Positions 1 to 10,500 of a stretch of DNA of 64,000 bases are shown here, one piece after another. The stretch covers positions 248,001 through 312,000 of the forward strand of contig JAHBTJ010000005.1 of NCBI GenBank assembly GCA_019638595.1. Reading direction: 5' to 3'. The notes beneath the pieces were generated by a model. The model ran no database searches. It had not been told where the DNA came from and saw nothing but the letters and a program-made list of their open reading frames with translations. Positions within the stretch are counted from its first letter, which is position 1. Each line of letters opens with the position of its first letter. Source of the stretch: Chitinophagaceae bacterium (GTDB lineage: Bacteria > Bacteroidota > Bacteroidia > Chitinophagales > Chitinophagaceae). The position numbers were made by a program, and so were the translations under genes.

Positions 1-2819
1 CCACCGCCACCACCAGAAGCGGTTGAATAATGCATCCATTCTACATTCCAATAAGTGCCATCATTTAGCAAACGCACTGCGTCTGCAGGAGGAATAACAA
101 TGCTACTTACTGCTATGCTGTCATGAAAATCATTACCGCCGGAATTGCTGTTGAGCGTTATGTTACCCGTGCCCCTGTTCTTGATGTAGATATAATTCTT
201 TGTGTTACCAGCAATCGCGAGCATTGTCCACGTGGACGCCCCACCGGTGTGAACGTAGTCCCTGTTTGCGCCTGATACCGTAACAGAACTAAAGCTGTTT
301 ACGTTTAAGTCTATTAAATTAGAAGGCGTATAAAATTTTTCCCATGCTGTTCCGTTGAATTGGTACATTGTCTTAATGCCGGTTCCGTTGTTGAATCCGA
401 ACAATCCCTCAGCCGGATTAGAAATAGCATTCATTTGCGAATTGCTCCACCGGTTGGGCAGCCAGCCTTTATTACTACCATTTGACTGTATAGAAGCTGA
501 AGAATCCCTTACGGAATTGCTGCCAGTTACCAGTCCATCCCTATGATATGCCGATCCGTCAATACGGAAATAATGTATAGTAGTATCTGTGTTTGTTGCG
601 GTGTCTCCGGGCGCCCTCAAGGCCATGGTAAGAAAACTTTGTTCGCCGCTTCCCCAGCTTTCACGGTCAACGCCCATATAGATCATGCGGAAGGTGTTGC
701 TGCCTCCTGCCGAAAGGCTTCCTAGCATCTTAAACATTTCATTCCTTCCAGATGTTGCGCCGAAATAACCACGCCACATTGCCATCCTGCTGTTGGCTGT
801 AGTGTTTTCATCGTAGAACTCAAACCTGTTAAAGTTGCTTTTACGCATAGAAAAGCGTGTGACACCAGGCAGTACTGTTTCAATGCCGCCTGCGGCCGCA
901 TCCATCTTAATGCCCGCGGCGCTGTTTGACTTGAATGCGATTGAATCCCTTGTCATGGTACCGTCCAGGTCAACCTCAACTCGTGAAGTAGTGTTAAGCT
1001 GTACTTTATTTTCAAAGACACCCGCAATATCGTTTGAGGACACTCTTAAATCACGGCTGGTCGTAGCTCTTATGCCATAGAGGAAGCGGTTATTAATGCT
1101 ATCTTTTATAATGTTGTCTGTTACGATTGCGTTTTGAACATTCAGAAAAGAAATGCCCACGGCGCTATCTATAGCAGGATTGTATATCTTGTTTCCCGTG
1201 AAAGTTATGGATGTGTCTTTGTTGAAATAAATAGGAATAGTACTTGCCAGGTTTGAGAATGTACAGTTTGTTACAGATATGTCATGCACACCGTCATAGC
1301 TTGCCGACTGGGCTATAGCTGCGAAACCACCCTCAAACACGCAGTTATCAATGCTTAAACCCTTCCCCAGCCTTAAAGTAATACCTCTGTTCCTGCTGTT
1401 TGAAAACTTTAAATTCGATACCTTGATAGCGGCATCAAAATCCCACGTGCCCGGGTAATATACAAGCCCTTCTTCAGAAGCATTTACATAGCCACCGGAC
1501 ACGTTTACGTTTCGGGTACCAGCTAAAAAGTAATAGCCGTTGTCTTTTATTGAATCAATTTTATTGCCGATCAGGTCGCCACCATATACGTTTGTAAGGT
1601 TAAACCCTACGCCTACGCTATCAACCTTGTTGTTGTTTGCATTGATATTTCCGCCATTCACAACTTTGAGAAAAGGAGAATGGCTGTTGGCTGTTGTATC
1701 GCTGTTAACGATGTTGCGACCGATACTGTTATTGACATACACATTGTATGCGTCCATGAAGTAAAAGCCACCGTGCAGCCCGTTTCCGCGCTTATATTGA
1801 TTTTCTACAAGGCAGGCATTTACGAAAACGCCATTCACATTGCTGAACCTAAAGCCGTTATCAGCCAGCAGGTTCAGATTGATCTTTAAACCTGTAATAC
1901 TAATGTTTGAAGAGTTGGTTATCCATACGGAAGCATACGATCTTTCAAGGTTCTGAATAGTTGAATTATTGCCGATGATTGTAAACCCACTCCTGTTATC
2001 AATCCTCCAGATTGAATCCTGGGCATTGATGGTATACACCTTATCCTTCCCAAATTCAACAGTGCTGCCATTGACTGCTGCCCGCATTATCTTCACAAAT
2101 ACTGTTGCCAGGTCGCTAGCCCCGTACCAATCTACCTGTAACACAGAAAAATTACGCACATAATAATCATCACCTCTTTTGAAAAATATCACATTGTCTA
2201 CCCAGTCATCGGTGATCGTTTGTCCCCTGTAGGTGGATGCTTTGGTGACGGTCACCGGTTCACCAGTGTACTGATCTATTATGTCGGAAACTACATCCCC
2301 GATAGTTCTCTGGTTAATCGGAAAAAAAGAAAAATTGCCTGTAGTTAATAATGGGGATGGTACGCCACTGCCACTTTCGCCGGCAGTCCACTCCGTCCAG
2401 TAAGCATTCCCGGTTCCTCCTACAAGCGCATAATACTTTAGTGAATCAGCAACGTATACAAGCAGCCCTTCCTGTCTGCTTTCGTCAGGAATATTATTTC
2501 TCTCTTCTATCGTTTGCTTGAATTGTAGCCCGGATATTCCTCCTCCGCCTCCAAATGTGCTATCAAGAAACGGAACCCATATTTCCGATCCATCTATGAT
2601 TTTTTTTCCATAAAATCTGTTTTTATAAAAACCAATAGATCCCGTATCTGCATTATCTAATAGTCTAAATGGAGATGTGAGTTGATCTTTAAACCTGCCA
2701 TTATCCCACTGAAACAGTCCTCTGATCGGGTTCCAGTATTGACCGCGAATAATCTGCGCCTGCGAAGTGCATACGAATGCCAGGGCGATAAGTGTGAGAT
2801 AAGGTTTAGTGAACTTCAT
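1..2819 (-). CDS. Phage tail spike/fibre with right-handed beta-helix region, partial (C-terminus off the left edge)
   Basis: The minus-strand frame is open from an ATG at 2819 to the window edge, at least 939 residues. It begins with a Sec-type signal peptide (MKFTKPYLTL then a hydrophobic core, ending S-Q-A-Q). An N-terminal region rich in W/F/Y follows, then about residues 230-600 hold many short N-rich strands of the type seen in pectate-lyase-like parallel beta helices (repeated patterns such as ITGLKINLN, VTNCTFSN, VTDNIIKD). Beta helices of this kind in phage are usually receptor-binding or polysaccharide-degrading spikes. It is the last visible gene of the late operon, after the baseplate genes, which fits a host-recognition role. 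The visible C-terminus ends in a Gly run. The signal peptide is odd for a virion protein assembled in the cytoplasm. Function is inferred from fold pattern and position; no catalytic residues were identified. Confidence 0.75.
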   Translation of the reverse strand, partial: MKFTKPYLTLIALAFVCTSQAQIIRGQYWNPIRGLFQWDNGRFKDQLTSPFRLLDNADTGSIGFYKNRFYGKKIIDGSEIWVPFLDSTFGGGGGISGLQFKQTIEERNNIPDESRQEGLLVYVADSLKYYALVGGTGNAYWTEWTAGESGSGVPSPLLTTGNFSFFPINQRTIGDVVSDIIDQYTGEPVTVTKASTYRGQTITDDWVDNVIFFKRGDDYYVRNFSVLQVDWYGASDLATVFVKIMRAAVNGSTVEFGKDKVYTINAQDSIWRIDNRSGFTIIGNNSTIQNLERSYASVWITNSSNISITGLKINLNLLADNGFRFSNVNGVFVNACLVENQYKRGNGLHGGFYFMDAYNVYVNNSIGRNIVNSDTTANSHSPFLKVVNGGNINANNNKVDSVGVGFNLTNVYGGDLIGNKIDSIKDNGYYFLAGTRNVNVSGGYVNASEEGLVYYPGTWDFDAAIKVSNLKFSNSRNRGITLRLGKGLSIDNCVFEGGFAAIAQSASYDGVHDISVTNCTFSNLASTIPIYFNKDTSITFTGNKIYNPAIDSAVGISFLNVQNAIVTDNIIKDSINNRFLYGIRATTSRDLRVSSNDIAGVFENKVQLNTTSRVEVDLDGTMTRDSIAFKSNSAAGIKMDAAAGGIETVLPGVTRFSMRKSNFNRFEFYDENTTANSRMAMWRGYFGATSGRNEMFKMLGSLSAGGSNTFRMIYMGVDRESWGSGEQSFLTMALRAPGDTATNTDTTIHYFRIDGSAYHRDGLVTGSNSVRDSSASIQSNGSNKGWLPNRWSNSQMNAISNPAEGLFGFNNGTGIKTMYQFNGTAWEKFYTPSNLIDLNVNSFSSVTVSGANRDYVHTGGASTWTMLAIAGNTKNYIYIKNRGTGNITLNSNSGGNDFHDSIAVSSIVIPPADAVRLLNDGTYWNVEWMHYSTASGGGG

Positions 2820-2825
2820 CGTAAT

Positions 2826-2849
2826 CAAAATTATGTATAATAGTTTAAA
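2826..2849 (-). promoter_or_regulatory. Candidate late promoter upstream of the tail spike gene
   Basis: On the minus strand the order is TTTAAAC (2843-2849), a 9-nt gap, then TAATTTTG (2826-2833), which fits the Bacteroidota -7 consensus TAnnTTTG. The spike ATG lies 7 nt downstream of the -7 box. The same arrangement occurs at 16507-16530 and 24940-24964. There is no TTG at the usual -33 position, so TTTAAAC may be an activator site or an alternative upstream element. Inferred from sequence only. Confidence 0.4.
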
Positions 2850-2867
2850 TAAGTTTTAATAGTTTAA

Positions 2868-4388
2868 TTATATCCAAACAAATTCATACTCTCCGTGGTT
2901 GGTAGGGCGGTTCTCATTATTTGCAACATATACCGGGGATAGCTGGGTGCCTTTTTGAATATGTCCGCTTGATGTTCTCCCTACAGAAGGCTCTGAATCA
3001 GACCCATCCGTGTAATATCCTTCTGCGCCGCCTCCGCTTTTTTCCCACCACATTAAAAGAGCCTTCATTTTATTCATCAACCCTCCGCGCTCGTATGGAA
3101 ATTGAGAATTTTTTTGCCCGGAAGGAACGATGATAAAATGCCTGTGAGGCCCGATTTCTTCATACTGCCTTCCTCCTGGATAATCGTTTACGAGATCAAC
3201 AACGGTATCGCCTGAAATAGTAGGATATTTTCGTGTAATGTCTGTTCCCGGATTTTCGAATGATTTTAAATTCCTCCCAAACCCATTTTGCTTGTTTGGT
3301 GTTCTGAAGTATTTGTTACCCCCAGACTCCCACCAGTACCAGCTTGCTTCTTTTCCCTGAACAACGGTTGGACTATTTATTGCCACCGTTGATGGCATAT
3401 CCTGTATAATGTCGTAGATTCGAGGATAGTCATCTCCGTTCCTCGGCAGCCCATCAGTCCAAAGGGCGTTTATATGGCTTGCCATATAGCTTTTAAAGAA
3501 TGACCCGATTTTAGGAAGAAAATCAAGTCCCTCAAGTATTTCAAACTTCGAACCTCTTTTGAATATTTTCCATCGCTCAAACCTGCCAATTACTACCCTG
3601 GGCTTATCCTGCCCGTTTACATTAATAGCATCTCCATCTTCCGCTTCAAATACGGTTTGAAATTGATTCCCGCCGTTGCAAATAACCCCATACCAATCCC
3701 CGTCTGGAATTGTGCCAATAGATTCCGCGGTAAGCTTCAGTCTAGTTGAACTGCCTTTAAGATATAACCACTTATTCCTATGCGAATACGTCAATACCGT
3801 ATCTTCTGTAATCTCGTCATAGTATACTTTTTGCTGCGGGGTTTGTATTATTACCTCTTGCAAATACGATATCATCCCAACCCATACATCATTTTCCGCG
3901 AATACCGGGCCGTCCGGCTCTTGGTTTTCGGGATTCAATATGGTAACCGTGTTTCCCTCTCGTATCCATTCGATGCCCTCCTCGGTTGGCCCAGAACCTC
4001 TTTTATTAAGGGATGTTAGTATTTTCCCATCTAAATAGCTGTCAGTAAAAGAGCGCTCGCCGCTAATCGGGTCGTAAACGTTTCCGTCTTCGTCAACCCT
4101 TCCTCTATCTACATAATAAAATCTCTCTTCCAGTACGGCTTTTTTTTCTGATATATTTAATTGAAAGCTTCCAAGTGCGGTAGTAAGGTCTGTTCCGTTG
4201 TCGCTTTCATACCATCTTACAGTTGCTGCGCCAGGGTTTACGCCTACAAACATGTAGTTAGTATTATCGTCTCCGGGGGCTTTCACCACCCTTGCAACCT
4301 CAATTAAAGGGTCGTTGTTGTAATACAAAACAGCAATAATGTGTTTGGTGGTCGCTATGGTTGATATGATTATTGGTTGATTAACCAT
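2868..4388 (-). CDS. Phage baseplate/tail tip-associated protein, hypothetical
   Basis: A 506-residue protein starting at ATG 4388, which overlaps the stop of the upstream gene by one base (TAATG), so the two are probably translated together. It has no signal peptide. It is rich in aromatic and charged residues with many short beta-strand patterns (for example VRWYESDNG, WYGVICNGG, KYFRTPNK). It lies between baseplate genes and the beta-helix spike, so a baseplate wedge, adaptor or fibre-attachment role is the best guess. I do not recognise a specific domain. Assignment to virion structure rests on operon position. Confidence 0.6.
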   Translation of the reverse strand: MVNQPIIISTIATTKHIIAVLYYNNDPLIEVARVVKAPGDDNTNYMFVGVNPGAATVRWYESDNGTDLTTALGSFQLNISEKKAVLEERFYYVDRGRVDEDGNVYDPISGERSFTDSYLDGKILTSLNKRGSGPTEEGIEWIREGNTVTILNPENQEPDGPVFAENDVWVGMISYLQEVIIQTPQQKVYYDEITEDTVLTYSHRNKWLYLKGSSTRLKLTAESIGTIPDGDWYGVICNGGNQFQTVFEAEDGDAINVNGQDKPRVVIGRFERWKIFKRGSKFEILEGLDFLPKIGSFFKSYMASHINALWTDGLPRNGDDYPRIYDIIQDMPSTVAINSPTVVQGKEASWYWWESGGNKYFRTPNKQNGFGRNLKSFENPGTDITRKYPTISGDTVVDLVNDYPGGRQYEEIGPHRHFIIVPSGQKNSQFPYERGGLMNKMKALLMWWEKSGGGAEGYYTDGSDSEPSVGRTSSGHIQKGTQLSPVYVANNENRPTNHGEYEFVWI

Positions 4389-5335
4389 TATTCGTATTTT
4401 TTAATTAAAATCTGATTACTACCGGTATTTTCTATATCTCCAAAAATGTTAGTATGAGCTGTGGATAGTATATATACCTTTCTTTCCGTGCTGATGTCCG
4501 TATCGGTATCAATAATATCCGATGACCTGTTTAAAGATTCCCGAAGATTGTACCTGTATCCACAAAGGGGATACCCTGCGATCTTGGTGGGCTCAAACTC
4601 TTGACCGGCTTCAGCCTTGCAAAACTGCTTTCCGTTTATGCGCACATTGTCAAATCCGAATATTGTATTTAAAAAAGGAAGTTCGCCCGGATGTATTCCA
4701 TGTTCGTTTCCGAAAACTGCCTTGAAAACACGGAATTGCTTACTATCTATCATTGTCATATTCAACGGCTGATCCTCCCACATCGCATCCTTGCTGCCCA
4801 CTTCCGGACTGTCAAATCTCATCTCTATCCTTCTTGCCGGTCGGAATCCTTTTTCAAAAATCATATCGGATTTTCTGTGTGAATTAAAATACTCTATATA
4901 TACTGTGCCTTCGTGCTTTTGTTGAATGCATAGCGGTTCAGAAAGTAGCGTGCTTACATTCTCTCCATACCCCATGAATGCGCGCAGACGATATTTTCCC
5001 GGTGCGATATCAACCAACGATATCTCCGCTTCATAAATCCTGAAACCTGGATTATTAATGTCTTGCTGCTTCTGATCCATGACGGTGGCGTACTCCTCGC
5101 CAGTATATTGATTGGTCAGCTTTAGGGAGATGCCTTCAAAGTCGGCTAAGAATTGAAGCCTGATAGCGTCTGTTGTTTGCCATTTCTGTTCATAGTCAAC
5201 CGGCTCATCCCATTCGTAATTCATCTCCGAAAAGAAAAGATCTTCGAAATTAAAGTCATTGTATGCCGCTGGCTTTACCCGGTTTTCGTTTACAAACCGG
5301 ACAGGATTTGCTATGCTTTTATATATCCGGCTCAT
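4388..5335 (-). CDS. Phage tail-end protein, hypothetical
   Basis: A 315-residue protein from ATG 5335; its start overlaps the end of the 728-residue gene upstream (ATGA type), and its stop overlaps the next start. Sequence is beta-rich (strings such as YEWDEPVDYEQKW, KYRLRAFMGYGE), with no membrane segment or signal. Located after the tape measure and a large tail-tip protein, it probably belongs to the distal tail or baseplate. No named family recognised. Confidence 0.55.
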   Translation of the reverse strand: MSRIYKSIANPVRFVNENRVKPAAYNDFNFEDLFFSEMNYEWDEPVDYEQKWQTTDAIRLQFLADFEGISLKLTNQYTGEEYATVMDQKQQDINNPGFRIYEAEISLVDIAPGKYRLRAFMGYGENVSTLLSEPLCIQQKHEGTVYIEYFNSHRKSDMIFEKGFRPARRIEMRFDSPEVGSKDAMWEDQPLNMTMIDSKQFRVFKAVFGNEHGIHPGELPFLNTIFGFDNVRINGKQFCKAEAGQEFEPTKIAGYPLCGYRYNLRESLNRSSDIIDTDTDISTERKVYILSTAHTNIFGDIENTGSNQILIKKYE

Positions 5336-7518
5336 ATACTGCTTAAATCGTTTTTGGGTGATGAAATAAGGGTTAGGGATTGCACTTCATTCATCCACGG
5401 CTGGATTGATACCGTATGAAGAAATCCATAATAATCTTTATCATTCCATACTATCTTAAAGCAGTTCCTTTTTAAGTCGTTTTCGTTTTGAAGCTCAATC
5501 AGGTTAATTGGCTTGTATGTCTCAAACTTCATCAAGTCCGGACGGAAGTACGGTTCGCCAAGCGACGATACTGGAATATCTTCTTTTTCTACAAGCGAAT
5601 TAAATTTGACATCTGCGTTCTTTTTTGAGGATGTCATATTTAAGTTTCTGGATTCTACATCGAACAAACAGGATCTTAAATACCTTCCTTTTCTCAATAA
5701 TTTATGTTTTGGACTAAATTTTGCATTAAAATGGCTAGCAGGATCAATTACGCCGGTTATCGTCTCAGACCTATCCACCTTGTACATGTATATAGAAAAT
5801 GCGGGGATGGGATTATTCTTGTCAATAACAATAGCAAATGTTTCATTATCAGAACTTGCGTCTGTAGTCGTTTTACCACCAAAGTTTATTCTCACGTATT
5901 CCATCCCTATGGCATCCTCCCTGTATGGGCTTGACAAATCAAGTGTCCTGCTGCTTCTAACAACAGGGGCATGCCACGTCTGCTCTGAATTAAATTCCGT
6001 TCTCCCGTTTACATCTTCATAGTTTTGATCTTTACACCCAATTTTTATAGTGTTGAATAATTTTTCATTATCTGTATCTAGCTCAATATTTCTTACGGCT
6101 CCAAGATTTGTGGATTTATTTAAGCTTAAACTGTTTACAATCGGACTGTTGCCGAAAATAATAGAACCGGCAGGCGGCAGTTGAAACTGATCTTTTAAAT
6201 CCCCTATCACTGCCCTTTTGACCACGTTTGTTCCATCTTGGAATTTTCCTATTCCGAAGTAAACATCTTCGTTACACCATAGCCACTGAAAGAAATCATT
6301 GAACGATGTTTTAATTTTTGCATCTGGCAGTCTTCTTATCGCATCCCCGCACGTAATAAAATATTCCTTTTTTTTATTTAAATATGTTAAGTCTGCCGAG
6401 TACTTATTGTCTGTCATTTTTTCTACCAGCTTTTTGAAAAGTATTGATGCATGGTAGCCTGGAACAGCGGCTGGCGGATGTTTGTAAAAATAAGTAACCT
6501 TGAATAGCCCTGTTCCAGAATAGTTAAAGTTTATGTTTGTATCGGTATTAGCTCCGTCTCCTTGTGGATTTACCATTGTATAGAAATACAACTGATCTCC
6601 TTCATTAACATTGATTGTTATTGTTCCGTTTACCCTGTTTGTTCCTTGTAACTCCCACGGTTGATTAGTTTGAAATAATGTATATCCAGTCCCTATTCCG
6701 TTTTTGTTGATTAGCCTTATCTGACTGTTGCATGTCATTCCTATCTCCGATGTAAGCCCTCCAGCATTAGACCTGGTCAGCATGTAGTCATATTCTACTG
6801 TAACCGTACTTGAGGTTGTGGCCTGCATAAACCATTGTCCTGTAGCCTTTATGTTTTGATTATTATTGTTGACCTTCGTTCTGGATGTAGTCTTAACACC
6901 ACCTATGTCATTAACCTCTTTGTAAACTTCCTGTAGGTCAACAATATGGCTTTTGTTATAAGGATAATTATCAGCAATAAACCCATCGGTAATAATATAC
7001 TGAATTGTGTTTTTAAGATTTATTCCTTCCATTTCAACAGCCGCAATCTCTGACCCTTCTATAGGTATTTCATATTCCGTGTTTTCGTTTGCTTTTATCA
7101 TCGCCTCAATGCCCCCATCCAACAAACTGACCTCTATTTTATTTTCGCTTTTTTTTACAGTAGTTAAATCAAATTCTCCCCTATAGTAAGGCACATATCC
7201 AAACCCGTAATGTGTATTGTTTATAAAAAAGTCAAGGATGTATATAACAAGAAACGAACGAAATTCATAGCCCAGTTTATACCTGATGTGATTCAGTATG
7301 GATCTGCCGTCCCTTACGAATGAAAGAGGAAAAGAAAAATTTCTAAATACACCAAACCACTTGGAATCCCGTTTAAACTCTATTGTTTTATCCTGGAACC
7401 CATCCGGAGCATGCTGCAACTCACGAAACTGGCCCTGCGATTGAACGAGACCGCTAGACTCGTAGAATGACCTGCCGTCCTGGTCGGTAATACAATATAT
7501 AAACTTGTTTTCTGTCAT
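5332..7518 (-). CDS. Large tail tip/baseplate protein, hypothetical
   Basis: A 728-residue protein from ATG 7518, which overlaps the tape measure stop by four bases. It is the first gene downstream of the tape measure gene, the position usually held by distal tail and tail-associated hub proteins in siphoviruses. The start (KFIYCITDQDGRSFYES) and the overall beta-rich composition fit a hub-like protein; no lysozyme or peptidase motif was seen. Role is inferred from gene order. Confidence 0.6.
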   Translation of the reverse strand: MTENKFIYCITDQDGRSFYESSGLVQSQGQFRELQHAPDGFQDKTIEFKRDSKWFGVFRNFSFPLSFVRDGRSILNHIRYKLGYEFRSFLVIYILDFFINNTHYGFGYVPYYRGEFDLTTVKKSENKIEVSLLDGGIEAMIKANENTEYEIPIEGSEIAAVEMEGINLKNTIQYIITDGFIADNYPYNKSHIVDLQEVYKEVNDIGGVKTTSRTKVNNNNQNIKATGQWFMQATTSSTVTVEYDYMLTRSNAGGLTSEIGMTCNSQIRLINKNGIGTGYTLFQTNQPWELQGTNRVNGTITINVNEGDQLYFYTMVNPQGDGANTDTNINFNYSGTGLFKVTYFYKHPPAAVPGYHASILFKKLVEKMTDNKYSADLTYLNKKKEYFITCGDAIRRLPDAKIKTSFNDFFQWLWCNEDVYFGIGKFQDGTNVVKRAVIGDLKDQFQLPPAGSIIFGNSPIVNSLSLNKSTNLGAVRNIELDTDNEKLFNTIKIGCKDQNYEDVNGRTEFNSEQTWHAPVVRSSRTLDLSSPYREDAIGMEYVRINFGGKTTTDASSDNETFAIVIDKNNPIPAFSIYMYKVDRSETITGVIDPASHFNAKFSPKHKLLRKGRYLRSCLFDVESRNLNMTSSKKNADVKFNSLVEKEDIPVSSLGEPYFRPDLMKFETYKPINLIELQNENDLKRNCFKIVWNDKDYYGFLHTVSIQPWMNEVQSLTLISSPKNDLSSI

Positions 7519-10500
7519 CGAATATTACTTCCAATATATTCCCAAAAGTTGTTATGTTGTTTGTGCATCGCACTCAAGCCGGCACGGGTAGCATTGAGTT
7601 GAATTGTTTCTTTGTTTTTGACCGTTTCTCTTAATTGCGCTATTTCTCCCAACAATGCACCAATCATCTCTTTTGTATAATCTTTTTCACTTTTTACATT
7701 CTGCACGGGCAACTGTTTAAATGCCGCGGTTTGCGCTACTTCCATAACCTCATTTGCATCTGGGAATACTTTTGTTCCCTTTGGCAGATTTACTAACGTG
7801 CTTTTGTCTGGTGTAATAAAAGATTTGCCTCCAGGAGTAACTACCAGCTCTTTTTTACCCCCATCGCCAACTACTGCAAGTCCGCCAGGGTGTGATTTGT
7901 TATCGTCTACCCCAACACCTTCAGCATATTGCGGGATAGGTGTTGCAGCGGCTACTGCTAGTTTAGCTGCACCCATCGCGCCTACGGCAGCAGCCATTGC
8001 AATGTTTGCAGGAGAGTACGGCTTCATTCCCAGCGCCCGGATAACAGCAACTGCCGTTTCCTGTACTATTGTAGCAATATTTAAAGCTTTGTCAAATCTT
8101 GCCTGCTTTTGTTGCGCTAATCTTTGCCTTTGCTCAAGCTGTGTTTTCTTTGCATCAGCCGTAGCATTGATTTGGGCAATGAGCGCAGCCTTTTCCTGTT
8201 CGCTTGCGGTAGTTGTGCGTATAGCTTCAATTTCTGTATCTCTTTTCTTTTCAATGAGATCAATTTGCTCCTGAAGTCGGTTTTTTTCCTTTTCATACCT
8301 GATTGAAAGAAAATCCCCTATCTGCCCAAACATGTCCACTGCATATTTGGAATAGGTGGCAAGCTCTTCAATATTTTTCCTTATGGCGTCATTACCTCTT
8401 TTGTTTTGCGAAATCTTAAAGTCGGCTACCTTTTGCTCAAGAGCTATCCGAAGCACAGACAGATCTTGCTCCATTTTAAAGACTTTATCACGGTCGTCCA
8501 TGTCACCACTGCCTTCCGCAATCTGCCTTTGGATAGCTAACCTTTGCTCTGCAAATTCTATTTCTTGCCGAAGTGATTTAACGCCATACTCAAACTGAGC
8601 TATAAGCCTTTTTTTATTATACTGATCTTCACTGATCAGCCCTTGTCCATACTGCTTATCTAGGGTAGCGAGGCGGGCATCATATTGGTTTTTAAGGTCA
8701 CCGGATGCTAATTTTTTCAGGTTATCCTCGTGCTTAATCCTTGCATCCTCTTCTTTTTTCAGGAAATCAAGGAGTTTGTTTATATAATTTGTTCTGTAAT
8801 TATCTGTGATTGCGGCTTCTTCTGAATCGTATTTAGCCAAATTGGCTTTTCGTTTTGCAGCTGCCGCATCCGTGATGTATTGAATGGCTTTTTCTCTTTC
8901 CTTAATGTTTTTGTAGTCTTTTTCTGCGACTGCTTTATCTTGTTGCTCCTTTGTATTTATCTCGCCAAGATTGAAGTTGTATTCCAGTTTTTTTAAAGCC
9001 AGGGATACGGCTAAATATTTTTCGGCAGCCTCTTTTCTTCTTTTGTACGTTTCGTTGTCATCCTTTACAATCTGGTCGTTTTGTTTTTGCATATCCTCCA
9101 GAAATCTTTGCTGGACTTCGTATTGGGCCTTTCGGATATCATCACCCATGCTGAATATTTTATCCCGTCCAGCCTTTGTTTCATTTCCGGTTTTTATACC
9201 CAATTTCTCTTCTAGTCCTTTAAATGCTGCAAAAGCATCTTTTCCCATTTCTTCATATATTTTCTTTCGATCATTAGCATCTTTCTTAACCTCCTCTGTT
9301 CCTTCCTTTTGAGCCTTTATAAGTACACCAAGCGCCTTATTGTTTAATCCAAGACTAGTTAATGCTGCGATTTTTACTTTCTCGAATGTGGATACATTTT
9401 CGTTTAGACCGGCAGTTGCAGCTTTTGCGGATTCCTCTGCCGCTTTTGCGAAAAAGGCGTTTGCTAAAGATTTTTGAAGCATCATATCCAAATAATCCTT
9501 TTTGTTGTCTATGAGCCACTGTTCCGCTTCTTTAAGATTATTTACTTCACCCTTAGCCAGATTCAGGCTTTTGTTCATTATGTTAACAGCCTCTGTTTTA
9601 TCTATTACACCTTTTTTTGCTTGCTCAATTGCAACCTCTATTTCATAAAAATTTTGTATAGCCTTTTTATAGTCGCCATTAGCATAAGCCTCGTTAAGAG
9701 ATTCCATCTCAAGTTTAAACTTGTCAACCTTTTCCCTACCCTTAAATAATTCTATAAAAAAGTTAGCTATGTCTTTTCCGTAAACAGTAAGAAGCGTTAC
9801 GCCCACCGACAAAGCTGTTCCCCAAGAAATAATTGAAGTGGCAAGTTGCTTGAATAAGCCAGGAACTTTCTGCCCCTCCGCACGCATGGCAGCTATTTCT
9901 TTCTTTGTTTTACTTATCTCATCAAAAAGAATCGGCAGGTTATTAGATATCGCAAGAAATCCTGTTTGCATGCTCATTGTAAAAGCTGGCAACTCTCTTG
10001 TGATCTGATTGATTGAGTTTCCTAACCCATTCCACCCGGATTTATAGTTGCCTACATTGCGTTGGAAGTTTCCTAGACTTGCGTCTATCTTTTTCAATTC
10101 AGCATCCAGTACAGTAATATTTTGTTTTAGCTTAGCTCCAAAGGCGCCATTTCTTTCATCTGCTGATATCTGCCTGAATAAGTCTCGCATTTGCCCCAGC
10201 TCCTGATTCATTTGATCGTATGAACCTTCTGCGGCTTGCGTCTCCTTTATCTGTGATTTAATAGCTAGACTAACTTCTGAAATAGCGTTTTTTAGTTCAG
10301 ATTCTCTTTGTTTTAAACTTAATATTCTTTGTGAAACATTAGAGTATGAGCTACCGGTAGATTCAATAGCAGCATTGCTTTCTTTGATTAACTCTTTTAT
10401 TTTCTTTAATTCACTTTCGTGAAGTATCTGTAGCTTTATATTTTCACGCAAGGAATTTGTTTGTTCTTTCCATTTCTGATCTAAATTGTCGAGCGTTTGG

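Noticed and set aside
355-2163. Several plus-strand frames of 60-80 residues
   Set aside because: All antisense to the open tail spike frame, which has the coding character.
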